Source: Paraburkholderia sp. ZP32-5 (GTDB taxonomy: Bacteria > Pseudomonadota > Gammaproteobacteria > Burkholderiales > Burkholderiaceae). Taken from it: a stretch of DNA of 64,000 bases. The first letter of the stretch is position 1. Each line of letters starts with the position of its first letter. Where the stretch lies: contig NZ_JAJEJP010000003.1 of the NCBI RefSeq assembly GCF_021390495.1, positions 1,364,001 through 1,428,000 of the forward strand, in the 5' to 3' direction. Below, piece by piece: positions 1 through 10,019 of the stretch. A program made the position numbers and the translations under genes. Under the pieces are notes generated by a model. That model saw only the letters and a list, made by a program, of their open reading frames with translations. It had not been told where the DNA came from and made no database searches.

Positions 1-1683
1 GAGCTCGCTCTGCACGAGTTCGATCACTTCACCCGCGGCACCGTCGAGATCCCACCAGCTCGATTCGAGCTTCTGCTGATTGAACAGCGTGCGTAACCGC
101 GAAATGACGGCCGCCGCGCGCTTGCCGTCGCGAATCGTGCGCTGCGCCGTCGCAATCGCGCCAACGATATTCGGCGGATCGCTGCTGAGCATCCGGAAGC
201 ACACGTTGGCATTGGTGACGATACCGGCGAGCGGCTGATTCACTTCATGTGCGATCGACGCGGTCAGGACGCCGAGACTGCTCGCGCGCGCGGCCTGCAC
301 AAAGTCTGCCCGCGCTTGCGCCAGTGCTTCGGACGCGCGATACCGCTCGGTAATGTCCTGCACGGTACCGACATATTCGGCTTCACCGGTCAACGCGGTC
401 GTCACGTACGCGCAATAGTGCAGATAGCGGATCGAGCCGTCGGGCATCACGAGGCGAATCTCGTCTTCCAGATTTTCGAGTCCGTCTTCCCGCTTCACGT
501 TGTCGAACATGAATACGTGATCGTCCGGATGCGTGCGCGTTTCGATGATCGACCGGTCGATCGGCGTGGCGGCTTCGAATCCGAACATGCGATAGAGCGT
601 CTCGCTCCACGACATGTGATCCGCGCCGACGCGCCAGGAAAAGATGCCCAGGCCCGCCAGCCGCTGCGCTTCCGACAGCAAGGCCTGACTGCGTCGCCCG
701 CTCTCTTCCGCAAGCTTGCGGTCATGGATATCTGTAAGCGTTACATACCAGCGCTGGATCATGCCGGCTTCGTCGCGCACCCTGTTCGCACGCAGCCAGA
801 ACCAGCGGTACTCGCCATCTCCGCGCCTTAGGCGCACCTCGAAGCCGGCATCGTCGTGTCGATCCGCTCCGATCATCTCGCACCAATGATCCATCGCCCG
901 GCGATAGTCGTCGGGGTGCAAAGCGTCGGTCCAGCCCCACTCCTTGCTTTGCTCTGGCGTCAACGCCGTGTAGCGGAACCACTGGTCATTGAAGAAATCG
1001 GCATGGCCGTCCGGCAGACTGCTCCACGCCATTACCGGCATCAGATCGAGCATTGCGCGCAACTGCCGATAGACCGGTGTTCTATCGTGATCGGACATCA
1101 CAGATCGATGTCGATCGCGCAACCAGACTTCGACATGGCGCGCGACATTGCGCGCCGCCACGGCGAGCGCGAATCGCTCGACCCTGTCCGGGAAACCGGC
1201 GCGGCTGGAGCACGCGATAAACACGCCCGCGTTGTGGCCCACCGTGAATTCGAACTGGAATGTGGTTTCGGCTCGCATCATGCCCACATGATCCAGCCGT
1301 GCCTCGACGAACAGATCCTGTGCTGCGTCCTTGACCGACACCTGCACGACATCCAGCCCGAACGTTTCGATCAGACCGCGAAACAATGTATCGATCGCGT
1401 TTTTAGCGTCGTCATTGCGCGCCGTCAGCAGGTCCGCCAGCGCTTCGTAACGGTCGTCGGATCGGCTTTCGCCATTTTTGTACGACCATTCGTTGCTTGC
1501 GCCCGTGTTCACGACGCAGATCTGTTCATCCCGTCCGGCTCTGACTGTGCCATCACACGAATATGGCTGCATGACCGCTTCCGTCACAAGAGCGCCCGTC
1601 CAAGCGGGGATACCAACTCGATCAAATACAACGTCATGGTTAATGCAAACGCAGTCGCGCAAGCACGCTCGCGCGTTCGTCAT
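1..1683 (-). CDS. PAS-domain sensor histidine kinase (3' end outside window)
   Basis: The minus strand is open from ATG 1683 to position 1 (561 codons, no stop), so the C-terminal ATPase domain lies outside the window. Residues 1-195 look like a GAF-type sensory region. A first PAS domain begins near residue 205 and a second near 325; each ends with a PAC-like segment (the second as GTVQDITERYRASE). The HisKA phosphoacceptor helix follows, with the motif IAHEVNQPLAG and His479 as the likely phosphorylated residue. This motif is typical of Burkholderia PAS/GAF kinases. It probably autophosphorylates in response to a cytoplasmic ligand or redox state, since no transmembrane segment is visible. 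No clear Shine-Dalgarno precedes ATG 1683, so the start is provisional. It is divergent from the LysR gene. The partner response regulator is not in view. Confidence 0.85.
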   Translation of the reverse strand, partial: MTNARACLRDCVCINHDVVFDRVGIPAWTGALVTEAVMQPYSCDGTVRAGRDEQICVVNTGASNEWSYKNGESRSDDRYEALADLLTARNDDAKNAIDTLFRGLIETFGLDVVQVSVKDAAQDLFVEARLDHVGMMRAETTFQFEFTVGHNAGVFIACSSRAGFPDRVERFALAVAARNVARHVEVWLRDRHRSVMSDHDRTPVYRQLRAMLDLMPVMAWSSLPDGHADFFNDQWFRYTALTPEQSKEWGWTDALHPDDYRRAMDHWCEMIGADRHDDAGFEVRLRRGDGEYRWFWLRANRVRDEAGMIQRWYVTLTDIHDRKLAEESGRRSQALLSEAQRLAGLGIFSWRVGADHMSWSETLYRMFGFEAATPIDRSIIETRTHPDDHVFMFDNVKREDGLENLEDEIRLVMPDGSIRYLHYCAYVTTALTGEAEYVGTVQDITERYRASEALAQARADFVQAARASSLGVLTASIAHEVNQPLAGIVTNANVCFRMLSSDPPNIVGAIATAQRTIRDGKRAAAVISRLRTLFNQQKLESSWWDLDGAAGEVIELVQSEL

Positions 1684-1918
1684 GCAAGTACCAGGGTAAG
1701 TAGATTGGGATTGACAGAGCGAAGACATCGGTCGAGTTTTTTCCGACGAAAAGCCGAAGACTCACACCGCGTTGTACCGACGCCGAAATTGCCGTTGGCC
1801 ATTCGATACAAACCGGGTCACGCTCTGCAATAATAATTTTAGCAACCCGCGACCTCGCTCCTTATGCGGATTTGAGGCAATCCATGACTGAACGTTATAA
1901 GCCGAACGAGGACAAGTA

Positions 1919-2830
1919 GTGAAATTCAAGCTGCGACAGATGGAAGTGTTTCGCGCAGTCATGCTCACCGGCACCGCAAGTGGCGCGGCACGAATGCTTT
2001 ATGTTTCGCAACCCGCTATTAGCCGGTTGCTGACTCACACCGAAACCAGTATCGGCGTCAAACTGTTCGAACGCGTCGGACGCAAACTCGTGCCGACCGA
2101 TTCCGCGGTGGCGCTTTTCGAAGAGGTGCAGCATGTGTACGACGCCGCGCTCGGCGTGGATCGCTTCGTCGAAAACCTGGCGAATCAATCGGCGATAGAG
2201 CTCAGCGTAAGCTGCAGTCCCGCGCTCGGTTTAAGCCTGTTGCCCCGAGCGATCGAAATGTTTCACCGGCGCAATCCGAAGCTGAGAATCCATTTCTATA
2301 CCACGTTGACGATCGACGTTCCCAACGAATTGTTGAGCAAGAAGACCGATCTCGCGGTCACGCTGCTTCCGTTGAACAACCCCAATCTCACGGTCGAGAC
2401 AATCGGCACCGGAAGAATCGTCGCGGCAATGATGGGCGATCATCCGCTCGCGTCGCGCAATTCGATCAGCGCCGAAGATCTCGCCGGGCATGCGGTCATT
2501 CTTCCCGCACCGAAGATTGCATTTGGCCGCTTCATCCGCGCGGCGCTCGAAGGCATGGGCGCCGATATCACACCGGCCTTCGAAGTACCACGCGCGGAAC
2601 TCGCGTGTGCGCTGGCAAGACGTTCGCTCGGCATCGCATTGACCGATGAGTTCGTCGCGAGTCCGGACATCTGGCCCGGTATGGTCGTCAAACCGTTTGC
2701 GCAGCCGATCACCTACGACATTAATCTGATTTATCCAAAGTACTCCGCGCGTTCGAAAGCGGCCGAAGGTTTTATTCAGGTCTTGCGCGAATGCATGCAG
2801 CTTCACGAAGCCGGAAAGCTGTTCGTCTGA
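1919..2830 (+). CDS. LysR-family transcriptional regulator
   Basis: This 303-aa protein has the usual LysR length and architecture. The N-terminal winged helix-turn-helix (residues 1-60) contains the SGAARMLYVSQPAISRLL recognition region. A periplasmic-binding-protein-like effector domain follows from about residue 90 to the end. The start is GTG at 1919, with GAGGA six bases upstream. It is divergent from the sensor kinase and is followed, after a 446-bp gap, by a dehydrogenase and an RND efflux operon on the same strand. Its likely target is that efflux operon, by analogy with MexT and BpeT, which are LysR activators beside MexEF-OprN and BpeEF-OprC. The analogy rests on position, not on any ligand-binding residue that can be seen. 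Confidence 0.9.
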   Translation: MKFKLRQMEVFRAVMLTGTASGAARMLYVSQPAISRLLTHTETSIGVKLFERVGRKLVPTDSAVALFEEVQHVYDAALGVDRFVENLANQSAIELSVSCSPALGLSLLPRAIEMFHRRNPKLRIHFYTTLTIDVPNELLSKKTDLAVTLLPLNNPNLTVETIGTGRIVAAMMGDHPLASRNSISAEDLAGHAVILPAPKIAFGRFIRAALEGMGADITPAFEVPRAELACALARRSLGIALTDEFVASPDIWPGMVVKPFAQPITYDINLIYPKYSARSKAAEGFIQVLRECMQLHEAGKLFV

Positions 2831-3276
2831 ACAGACAGTCTTCTGGTTCTCGCCAGTACAGAACTATCGATGAGTCGGTACGAGGCCACGGCAATCATGG
2901 CCTCGCCGATCGATAACGGACATCTGTTGACCGCAGCGCGCCGCAACCGTCTTCCCTATAGTCTCGTCGATCGCGATCGAAAGCAAACGAGACCAGACGG
3001 ACAAAACAATACCTTGGTCTATTGTCGCTACCGAATCGGCGTGGCGTAATCGCAAGCATCTTGCCGGACCGAAGCGCTTCGCGAGCGCTCGTGCAGAAAG
3101 CCCGAAACCTGACTGTTCCTCCATTTGTCATGGCGGCTGGATAACTGTCGCCGCAACAAATATGAACCTGACGCGCCGTATCGTTTTCTCGTGAACGCAG
3201 CGTGAAGGCACAAACAGACCATCGCGCACATGCGAGCCGGTGGAGCGGGACTATACAAACTCAAAGGAGCTTTACC
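2831..3276. promoter_or_regulatory. Intergenic region with inverted repeats before the efflux operon
   Basis: This 446-bp stretch has no credible gene. Two inverted repeats are visible. CGAGGCCA (2881-2888) pairs with TGGCCTCG (2898-2905), 51 bp after the LysR stop, without a T-run; it may be a weak terminator. GTCTCGT (2961-2967) pairs with ACGAGAC (2987-2993) around the palindrome CGATCGCGATCG (2968-2979); it is a possible regulator-binding site for the operon downstream. The dehydrogenase ribosome-binding site AAAGGAG lies at 3263-3269. No promoter could be assigned with confidence. Confidence 0.3.
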
Positions 3277-4014
3277 ATGTCGCTGAAAGGAAAGAAGGCT
3301 GTCGTCACTGGCGCGAGCCGCGGAATCGGTGCGGCGATTGCGAAGAAACTGGCACTCGAAGGCGCCGATGTCGTGATCACGTACGAGAAGAACGTCGCCA
3401 AGGCCAACGAAGTCGTCGAAGCGATTAGAACGAGCGGCCGCGCGGCACTCGCGATTCAGGCCGACAGCGCTCAAACCGCCGCGGTCAAACGGTCGATCGA
3501 GACGGCACATGAGTTTCTCGGCGGCATCGACATTCTCGTCAACAACGCCGGCGTCATTCGCGTCGAGTCGCTCGAAAAGATGTCGCAGGAAGACATCGAT
3601 GCGATGGTGAAGGTCAACATTCAGGCGCCGATCGCCGCGACGCAAGCAGTGATTCCGTATCTGGGCCAAGGCGCGCGCATCGTCAACATCGGCAGCTTCT
3701 TCGCCAACAACGTCGACTGGCCGAATCTGACTGTCTATTCGATGACGAAGTCCGCGCAGATCTCGTTCACCAAGGGTCTCGCGCGCGAACTCGGCGCGCG
3801 TGGCATCACGGCGAACCTCGTGCAGCCGGGCGCAATCGACACCGATATGAATCCGGCGGAAGGCGATTTCTCGTCGATCACCAAGCCGATGATTCCCGGC
3901 GGCGAATACGGTCGCGGCGACGACATCGCTAACGCCGTCGCCTTCCTCGCCAGCGAAGAAGCCTCCTACATCAACGGCGCGTCACTGACCGTCGATGGCG
4001 GATTGACCGCCTGA
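3277..4014 (+). CDS. Short-chain dehydrogenase/reductase (SDR)
   Basis: This 245-aa classical SDR has the Rossmann cofactor motif TGASRGIG (11-18), the structural NNAG motif (89-92), the catalytic Ser140 and the YSMTK active site (Tyr154, Lys158). It should be an NAD(P)(H)-dependent oxidoreductase of the FabG-like group; the substrate cannot be read from sequence. The start at ATG 3277 is chosen because AAAGGAG lies just upstream; an in-frame GTG at 3202 would add 25 residues of non-SDR character. It lies 50 bp before the RND adaptor gene on the same strand and is probably the first gene of the efflux operon. An oxidoreductase next to a LysR regulator and an RND pump also occurs at the mexS-mexT-mexEF-oprN locus, although MexS belongs to another enzyme family. 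Confidence 0.88.
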   Translation: MSLKGKKAVVTGASRGIGAAIAKKLALEGADVVITYEKNVAKANEVVEAIRTSGRAALAIQADSAQTAAVKRSIETAHEFLGGIDILVNNAGVIRVESLEKMSQEDIDAMVKVNIQAPIAATQAVIPYLGQGARIVNIGSFFANNVDWPNLTVYSMTKSAQISFTKGLARELGARGITANLVQPGAIDTDMNPAEGDFSSITKPMIPGGEYGRGDDIANAVAFLASEEASYINGASLTVDGGLTA

Positions 4015-4064
4015 CGCGCGCGGTTCGAGCGCACTGCCGAGCGATATACCCATCGAGGACCATC

Positions 4065-5315
4065 ATGAATGATCGACTGGACCCCGTCGAGGCTGACGTT
4101 ATTGGGCCCCAGGCTTCGGCCACGCCCGACGCGCGCCGTTGGATCTGGAAAGGCATCGCGGCGGCGGTGCTGATCGCCGTGATCGTAGCCGCCTATCGCT
4201 TCCACGACTCGCGATCCGCGGCGCCAGCCGCGCCGCCGCCGCCATCGGTAGCGGTCAGTGCACCATTGCAGCGCGACATCGACAACCGGCTCGGCTTTCT
4301 CGGCCAGTTTTCAGCGGTCGACAAGGTCGAGCTGCGCGCGCAGGTCGGCGGCACGCTCGCGAAAATCGACTTCAAGGACGGCGACGTCGTGCACAAAGGC
4401 GACGTGCTGTTTGAAATCGATCCCGAGCCGTATCAGATCCGCCTCGCTCAAACGACCGCGCAGCTCGAAGCCGCCAACGCGCGGCTCGCGCTCGCGACGC
4501 GGCAACTGGCGCGCGCGCAGGAATTGCAGCGCTCGGAAGCGGGCACCGTTGAAAACGTCGATCAGCGCGTCGCCGATCTGCACACCGCGCAAGCCGCGGT
4601 CAACGATGCAAACGCGTCGATCCGCGACGCGAAATTCGATCTCACCCGCTGCAAGATCGTCGCGCCGTTCACGGGCCGCATGGGCACGCACCTCGTGTCG
4701 GTCGGCAATCTGATTTCGGGCAGCCGCGCCGGCAGCAGCCCGACGACACTGCTTGCGACGATCGTTTCGATCGATCCCGTGTATCTCGACTTCGATATGA
4801 GTGAAGGCGATTACGCGACGTTCCAGCGCGCGCGTGAAACGCAGAAGGGGCCTCTCGCGAGCACCGTGTACATCTCGCCGACCGGCGACGCCGGTTTCAC
4901 GAAGCAAGGCACGCTGAACTTCATCGACAACTCGCTCGACCGGTCGAGCGGCACGATTCACGCGCGGGCGACGATTCCGAATCGCGACCTGTCTCTGACG
5001 CCTGGCGGCTTCGCGCGCATCCGACTGGCGGTATCCGGACCGCAAGCCGCGCTGCTGGTACCCGACGGCGCCGTGCTCGCCGATCAGACCGACCACATGG
5101 TCTACGTCGTCGGCAAGGATGATGTCGCGACGCCGAAGCAGGTGCAGATCGGCGATCTGCGCGGCGGGCTGCGCGTGATCCGCTCGGGCCTTGCGCCGAC
5201 GGACAGCGTGATCATCGATGGCATTCCGGCCGTTCGACCGGGCGCGAAAGTCTCTCCGCACGCCGGCGCGATCCAGTTCGTCACGCGGCAAAGCGACGGT
5301 GGAGAGAAATCGTGA
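4065..5315 (+). CDS. RND efflux periplasmic adaptor (membrane fusion protein)
   Basis: This 416-aa protein is an HlyD/AcrA-type adaptor linking the inner-membrane pump to the outer-membrane channel. It has a cytoplasmic N-terminus and an uncleaved membrane anchor at about residues 26-44. A barrel-sandwich/lipoyl half-motif (VELRAQVGGTLAKIDFKDGD) precedes a coiled-coil hairpin of about 60 residues rich in Ala, Gln and Arg, and beta-barrel and membrane-proximal domains follow. There is no lipobox, unlike AcrA and MexA; anchoring seems to be by the N-terminal helix. GAGGA precedes ATG 4065. Its stop overlaps the GTG start of the pump gene by four bases, which suggests translational coupling. Confidence 0.93.
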   Translation: MNDRLDPVEADVIGPQASATPDARRWIWKGIAAAVLIAVIVAAYRFHDSRSAAPAAPPPPSVAVSAPLQRDIDNRLGFLGQFSAVDKVELRAQVGGTLAKIDFKDGDVVHKGDVLFEIDPEPYQIRLAQTTAQLEAANARLALATRQLARAQELQRSEAGTVENVDQRVADLHTAQAAVNDANASIRDAKFDLTRCKIVAPFTGRMGTHLVSVGNLISGSRAGSSPTTLLATIVSIDPVYLDFDMSEGDYATFQRARETQKGPLASTVYISPTGDAGFTKQGTLNFIDNSLDRSSGTIHARATIPNRDLSLTPGGFARIRLAVSGPQAALLVPDGAVLADQTDHMVYVVGKDDVATPKQVQIGDLRGGLRVIRSGLAPTDSVIIDGIPAVRPGAKVSPHAGAIQFVTRQSDGGEKS

Positions 5316-8300
5316 AAATGACGCACTTCTTCATCGAGCACCCACGCTTCGCGGCGGTGCTCAACATCTTCGCGGTGCTGATCGGGCTGGTGACGATGGT
5401 ATCGCTGCCGATCGCACAGTATCCGAACATCGTGCCGCCGACGATCCAGATTACGACCGCGTTTCCCGGCGCGTCGGCGGACACGATTGCGCGCACCGTC
5501 GCGACGCCGCTGGAACAGGCGATCAACGGTGTCGAGAACATGGACTACATCACCAGTCAGTCGACCGGCAACGGCCTGCTGACGATCACGGTGATCTTCA
5601 AGGTCGGCACGGACGCGAACCTCGATCTGATGCTCACGCGCAATCGCGTCGAAGATACGCTGTCGCGCCTGCCGGAAGCCGTGCAATTGCAAGGCGTGCA
5701 GGTCAAGAAGACGATTCAGGCGCTGCTGCTCGGCGTGCACGTATATTCGCCGGACGGATCGCGCAGCGCGGAATACATGGCGAACTACATGCTGCGTATC
5801 CGCGATGAAATCGCGCGGCTGCCAGGCGTCGCCGACTTCCAGTTGTACGGCGATCGTCAATACGCGATGCGAATCTGGATCGATCCCGACAAAGCCGCCG
5901 CGTACAACATCAGCGCAAACGAAATTCTCAGTGCGTTGCGCGCGCAGAATGCACCGGTTTCCGCGGGCACGTTGAACGCGCCTCCCGTCACCAACAACGG
6001 CGCCGCGTATCAGATCAACGTCGATACGCTCGGCCGTCTCGACACGCCCGAACAGTTCAGCGACATCGTCGTGAAGTCGGATCCGAATGGCCGCGTCACG
6101 CGCATTCGCGACATCGGCCGTGTGGAACTCGGTTCGGTCGACTACGGCTCGAAGGCGTACGCGGATCGCTTCGTCGGCACGCCGTGGTTCGTCGTCGCGA
6201 CGCCGGGCACCAATGTCGTCGCACTCGAGCATGCGATCTGGGCGAAGATGGCCGAGCTCAAAAAGAGCTTCCCGCCCGGCATCGATTACATCGACATCTA
6301 CGATCCGACCACCTTCGTCGGCCAGTCGATCGAAGAAGTCGTGAAGACGATTTTCATCGCGATCCTGCTGGTGGTCGGCGTGGTCTATCTGTTTCTGCAG
6401 AACTGGCGCGCGACCATCATTCCGGTCGTTGCGATTCCGGTTTCGCTGGTCGGCACGTTTTCGATTCTTTCGGCATTCGGCGCGTCGATCAACAACCTGT
6501 CGCTATTCGGTCTGGTGCTCGCGGTCGGTATCGTCGTCGACGATGCGATCGTCGTGGTGGAAAACGTCGAGCGCAATATGGCGCTCGGCATGTCGCCGCG
6601 CGAAGCCGCGCATCAGACGATGGACGAAGTGTCGGCGGCGCTGATCGCGATCGCGTTGACGCTGTGCGCGGTCTTCGGTCCGGCAGCGTTGATGTCGGGC
6701 ATTACGGGGCTCTTCTTCAAGCAATTCGCCATCACGATCGCGGCATCGACGGTGATCTCGTGTTTCGTGTCGCTCACGTTGAGTCCCGCGCTGTGCGCCG
6801 CGTTGCTGAAGCCGCACGACAAGGAACACGCGCACAGCGGCAAGTCGAGCGCGCTCGGCCGCTTGCACGACGTCGTGTTCAACGGCTTCAACTCGTCGTT
6901 CGCGTGGCTGTCGTCGCGTTACGGCAGTCTGACCGGACGCTTCGTGCGTGCCACCACGGTGATGCTGATCGTCTACGCGGGTTTGATCGCCGCGACGGCG
7001 TTCCAGATGTCGAGAATGCCGACCGCCTTCATCCCGGATCAGGACATCGGCTATCAGGCGATTATTGCCTTCCTGCCGCCGGGTTCGAGTCTCGAGCGCA
7101 CCGACGCGGTGGTGCGCGAAATCAACGACATCGTGCTGAAAACGCCCGGGATCGAGCACACGTCGCCGGTGTCGGGACTCGACGTAACGACCGGCACGAT
7201 CGCGCCCAATGTCGGCACGGTGTTCATCGGCTTGCCGTCGCTGTACGGCAAGCATATCCGCGGCGTGTCGGCGGCGACCATGCTGGTCACGTTGCGAAAG
7301 CGGCTCGCCGGCATCAAGGATGCCGTCGTGATCGTCGTCAATCCGCCGCCGGTGCAAGGTCTCGGCGCGGCGGGCGGCTTCAAGCTGATGCTCGAGGATC
7401 GCGGTGGACTCGGTCCGCAGGCGCTTGCGCAAGCGGCCAACGCGCTCGTCGCGGCGGCGAACAAGGACAAGGACAAGACGTTCGGCGGTGTGTTCACGCT
7501 CTACAACGCCGGGTCGCCATCGGTCTACGCGGACGTCGACCGACTGAAAGCGGAGAAAGTCGGCCTGACGCCCACCGATGTGTTTCAGACGATGGAGTTA
7601 TATCTCGGCTCGCAGTACGTGAACGACTTCAACTACCTCGGCCGCACGTATCAGGTGCGCGTGCAGGGCGACGAAGATTTCCGCCAATCACCCGATGATC
7701 TCGGTCGCCTCAAAGCGCGCAATGCATCGGGCGAGATGGTGCCGATCAGCACGGTTGCGACTTTCAGGAGCACGACGACGCCGTATCGCGTGCCGCGCTA
7801 CAACCTGTACCCGGCCGCCGAAATCATGGGCTCGGCGGCGCCTGGCATCGCGTCCGGCGACGCGATGGACCGCATGGAGAAACTCGCGGCGCAGGTGCTG
7901 CCGAACGGCGTCACGTTCGAATGGACCGATCTGGCGCATCAACAGAAAGAGCAAACGACATCGCCGTTGATGATCTTCGCGGCGTCCGCGTTGTTCGTGT
8001 TCCTTGTGCTGGCCGCGCAGTACGAAAGCTGGAAGACCCCGCTCGCGATCGTGCTGATCGTGCCGATGTGTCTGCTCGCCGCGGCGATCGGCCTGAACAT
8101 TCGCGGCATGCCGATCGACATCCTCGCGCAGATCGGTTTTGTCGTGCTGGTCGGCCTGGCGGCGAAGAACGCGATTCTGATCGTCGAATTCGCGAAGCAG
8201 CGGCAGGACGAAGACGGTGTCAGCGCGGAAGACGCGGCCGTGCATGCGGCGCACGTGCGGCTGCGCCCGATCCTGATGACGTCGTTTGCGTTCATCGCCG

Positions 8301-8500
8301 GCGTGGCACCGCTCGCGATCGCCAGCGGCGCCGGCTCGGAGATGCGGCAATCGCTGGGTACGACGGTCTTTTTCGGCATGCTCGGCGTGACGATCTTCGG
8401 GCTCGCTTTTACTCCCGCGTTCTACGCGTTCGTGCGCAAGCTCGGCGTGCGCGATACGACGCCTTTGCCGCGCAAGCTCGGCAGCGGAGGCACGCGATGA
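5312..8500 (+). CDS. RND multidrug efflux transporter, inner-membrane pump
   Basis: This 1062-aa protein is a full-length AcrB/MexF-type (HAE1 family) proton-driven drug exporter. The proton-relay residues are present: Asp410-Asp411 in GIVVDDAIVVVENVE (TM4) and Lys952 in GLAAKNAILIVEF (TM10). The N-terminus (FFIEHPRFAAVLNIFAVLIG) and the large periplasmic loops after TM1 and TM7 fit the family. The start is taken as GTG 5312 (GTGA overlap with the adaptor stop; GGAGAG five bases upstream), with ATG 5318 as the alternative. The stop overlaps the next gene as ATGA. Substrates cannot be predicted; MexF/BpeF-like pumps usually export chloramphenicol, trimethoprim and quinolones. Confidence 0.95.
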   Translation: MKMTHFFIEHPRFAAVLNIFAVLIGLVTMVSLPIAQYPNIVPPTIQITTAFPGASADTIARTVATPLEQAINGVENMDYITSQSTGNGLLTITVIFKVGTDANLDLMLTRNRVEDTLSRLPEAVQLQGVQVKKTIQALLLGVHVYSPDGSRSAEYMANYMLRIRDEIARLPGVADFQLYGDRQYAMRIWIDPDKAAAYNISANEILSALRAQNAPVSAGTLNAPPVTNNGAAYQINVDTLGRLDTPEQFSDIVVKSDPNGRVTRIRDIGRVELGSVDYGSKAYADRFVGTPWFVVATPGTNVVALEHAIWAKMAELKKSFPPGIDYIDIYDPTTFVGQSIEEVVKTIFIAILLVVGVVYLFLQNWRATIIPVVAIPVSLVGTFSILSAFGASINNLSLFGLVLAVGIVVDDAIVVVENVERNMALGMSPREAAHQTMDEVSAALIAIALTLCAVFGPAALMSGITGLFFKQFAITIAASTVISCFVSLTLSPALCAALLKPHDKEHAHSGKSSALGRLHDVVFNGFNSSFAWLSSRYGSLTGRFVRATTVMLIVYAGLIAATAFQMSRMPTAFIPDQDIGYQAIIAFLPPGSSLERTDAVVREINDIVLKTPGIEHTSPVSGLDVTTGTIAPNVGTVFIGLPSLYGKHIRGVSAATMLVTLRKRLAGIKDAVVIVVNPPPVQGLGAAGGFKLMLEDRGGLGPQALAQAANALVAAANKDKDKTFGGVFTLYNAGSPSVYADVDRLKAEKVGLTPTDVFQTMELYLGSQYVNDFNYLGRTYQVRVQGDEDFRQSPDDLGRLKARNASGEMVPISTVATFRSTTTPYRVPRYNLYPAAEIMGSAAPGIASGDAMDRMEKLAAQVLPNGVTFEWTDLAHQQKEQTTSPLMIFAASALFVFLVLAAQYESWKTPLAIVLIVPMCLLAAAIGLNIRGMPIDILAQIGFVVLVGLAAKNAILIVEFAKQRQDEDGVSAEDAAVHAAHVRLRPILMTSFAFIAGVAPLAIASGAGSEMRQSLGTTVFFGMLGVTIFGLAFTPAFYAFVRKLGVRDTTPLPRKLGSGGTR

Positions 8501-9966
8501 ACCTGCGGCGAACATCGGAAGCTTCGGTGGCGGCGCTGATCGTCAGCGCAGCCATTTCCGGTTGCATGGTCGGCCCGAATTACGTCGCGCCGAAAACGGA
8601 ACTCGCGCCGTTCCACAATGCCGGCGCGATCGCCAGTCGGCAAACCACGCTGCCGGCGCCGTCATTGGACCATTGGTGGACTGGATTCCACGATGCCGAG
8701 TTGGAAAAAGTCGTGCAGCGCGCGCTCGATCAAAACCTCGGTCTGCAAGCCGCGATCGCGCGCGTCGCACAGGCACGTGCCGCGGCGCAGGCAGCCGGCG
8801 CGCAACTTCTACCGACCATCGATGCGAACGCGTCGGCGACGATCCTGCATCAAAGCACGACGAGCCCACTCGGCACGTTGGCGAGCGCGTTTCCGAACTA
8901 CAGCCGCGATCAGCGCGAATACGTGGTCGGCGCGACCGCGAGCTGGGAAATCGATCTCGCGGGCGGGTTGCGTCGCGCGCACGCCGCTGCACTGGAGGAG
9001 GAACAGGCCGCCGAAGCCGATCAACTCGGCACCCGCGTGACCGTCGTCGCCGATGCGGCGGACGCGTATCTGCAAATCCGCGGCTTGCAGGCGCGCATCG
9101 CCGTGACGCAGGATCAGATCGACACCGACGCGCGTCTGCTCGATCTCGTGAACGCGCGCAAGCATGCGGGCGCGGCGACCGAACGCGAAGTCGCGCAGGC
9201 CGAAGCGCTGTATCGCCAGGCGCGCGCGACGATGCCGGCACTGCGCGTGTCGCTCGAAGCACAACTGAATCGGCTCGACGTGCTGATGGGTGCGCAGCCC
9301 GGCACGTATGCCACCGAACTCGGCGTCAACGCCGCAACGATTCCCGACGTGCCTGCCATCGGCACCGGCGATCAGCCGATCGACGTGTTGCGGCGACGCC
9401 CGGACATCATCGCGGCGGAGCGCCATCTGGCGGCATCGAACGAACAGATCGGCGTGGCGATCGCCGATTACTATCCGAAGATTTCGCTGTCTGGTGCACT
9501 TGGCTTCGACAGCATCACGAGCAATCATCTGTTCAACGCCAAATCGTTCCAGCCGCTCGGCACAGGCGCGCTGCGGTGGAGGATCTTCGATTTCGGCAAG
9601 GTCGATGCCGAGGTCAAGCAGGCGCGCGGCGCATACGCGGAAGCGCTCGTGCAATACAAGGAAGCCGCGCTGAAGGCAACCGAGGACGTCGAAGATGCGT
9701 TCGTCACGCTCGCGCAGACGGAATTACGCGCGCAGGAATTGCAGCAGGAAGTCACGGCGCTCGTCAGCGCGCGCGATCTGTCGGAGCGCGCGTATCGCGC
9801 CGGATCGATCACGCTGACCGACGTGCTCGACGCGGATCGTCAACTGCTTTCGGCTCGCGACGACCTCGACGCGACGCGAGCCGACGCCGCGCGCGCGGCG
9901 GTCAGAACGTATCGCGCGCTGGGCGGCGGTTGGGACGCGCCGCAACAGGTCGCACAGTCGAATTGA
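8497..9966 (+). CDS. RND efflux outer-membrane lipoprotein (NodT/OprN family)
   Basis: This 489-aa protein is the TolC-like outer-membrane channel of the tripartite pump. The signal peptide ends in a lipobox (ISGC, Cys23) followed by MVGPNY, a typical start for this family. Two OEP repeats follow, each a long helical hairpin plus two strands, with the conserved GVAIADYYPKISL segment between them. ATG 8497 overlaps the pump stop by four bases (ATGA), so the three efflux genes should be co-translated. The length is normal. No hairpin was seen immediately after its stop, so the next small gene may be read through. Confidence 0.93.
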   Translation: MNLRRTSEASVAALIVSAAISGCMVGPNYVAPKTELAPFHNAGAIASRQTTLPAPSLDHWWTGFHDAELEKVVQRALDQNLGLQAAIARVAQARAAAQAAGAQLLPTIDANASATILHQSTTSPLGTLASAFPNYSRDQREYVVGATASWEIDLAGGLRRAHAAALEEEQAAEADQLGTRVTVVADAADAYLQIRGLQARIAVTQDQIDTDARLLDLVNARKHAGAATEREVAQAEALYRQARATMPALRVSLEAQLNRLDVLMGAQPGTYATELGVNAATIPDVPAIGTGDQPIDVLRRRPDIIAAERHLAASNEQIGVAIADYYPKISLSGALGFDSITSNHLFNAKSFQPLGTGALRWRIFDFGKVDAEVKQARGAYAEALVQYKEAALKATEDVEDAFVTLAQTELRAQELQQEVTALVSARDLSERAYRAGSITLTDVLDADRQLLSARDDLDATRADAARAAVRTYRALGGGWDAPQQVAQSN

Positions 9967-10019
9967 TCAAGCCGGTTTGATAAAGCCCATTTGATACGCA
10001 ACGCTTCGTGGAGGTCGAC

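Noticed and set aside
856..1833. A 325-codon plus-strand ORF
   Set aside because: It lies antisense to the sensor kinase, whose minus frame shows clear PAS and HisKA motifs. The plus product is rich in Arg and His with no domain.
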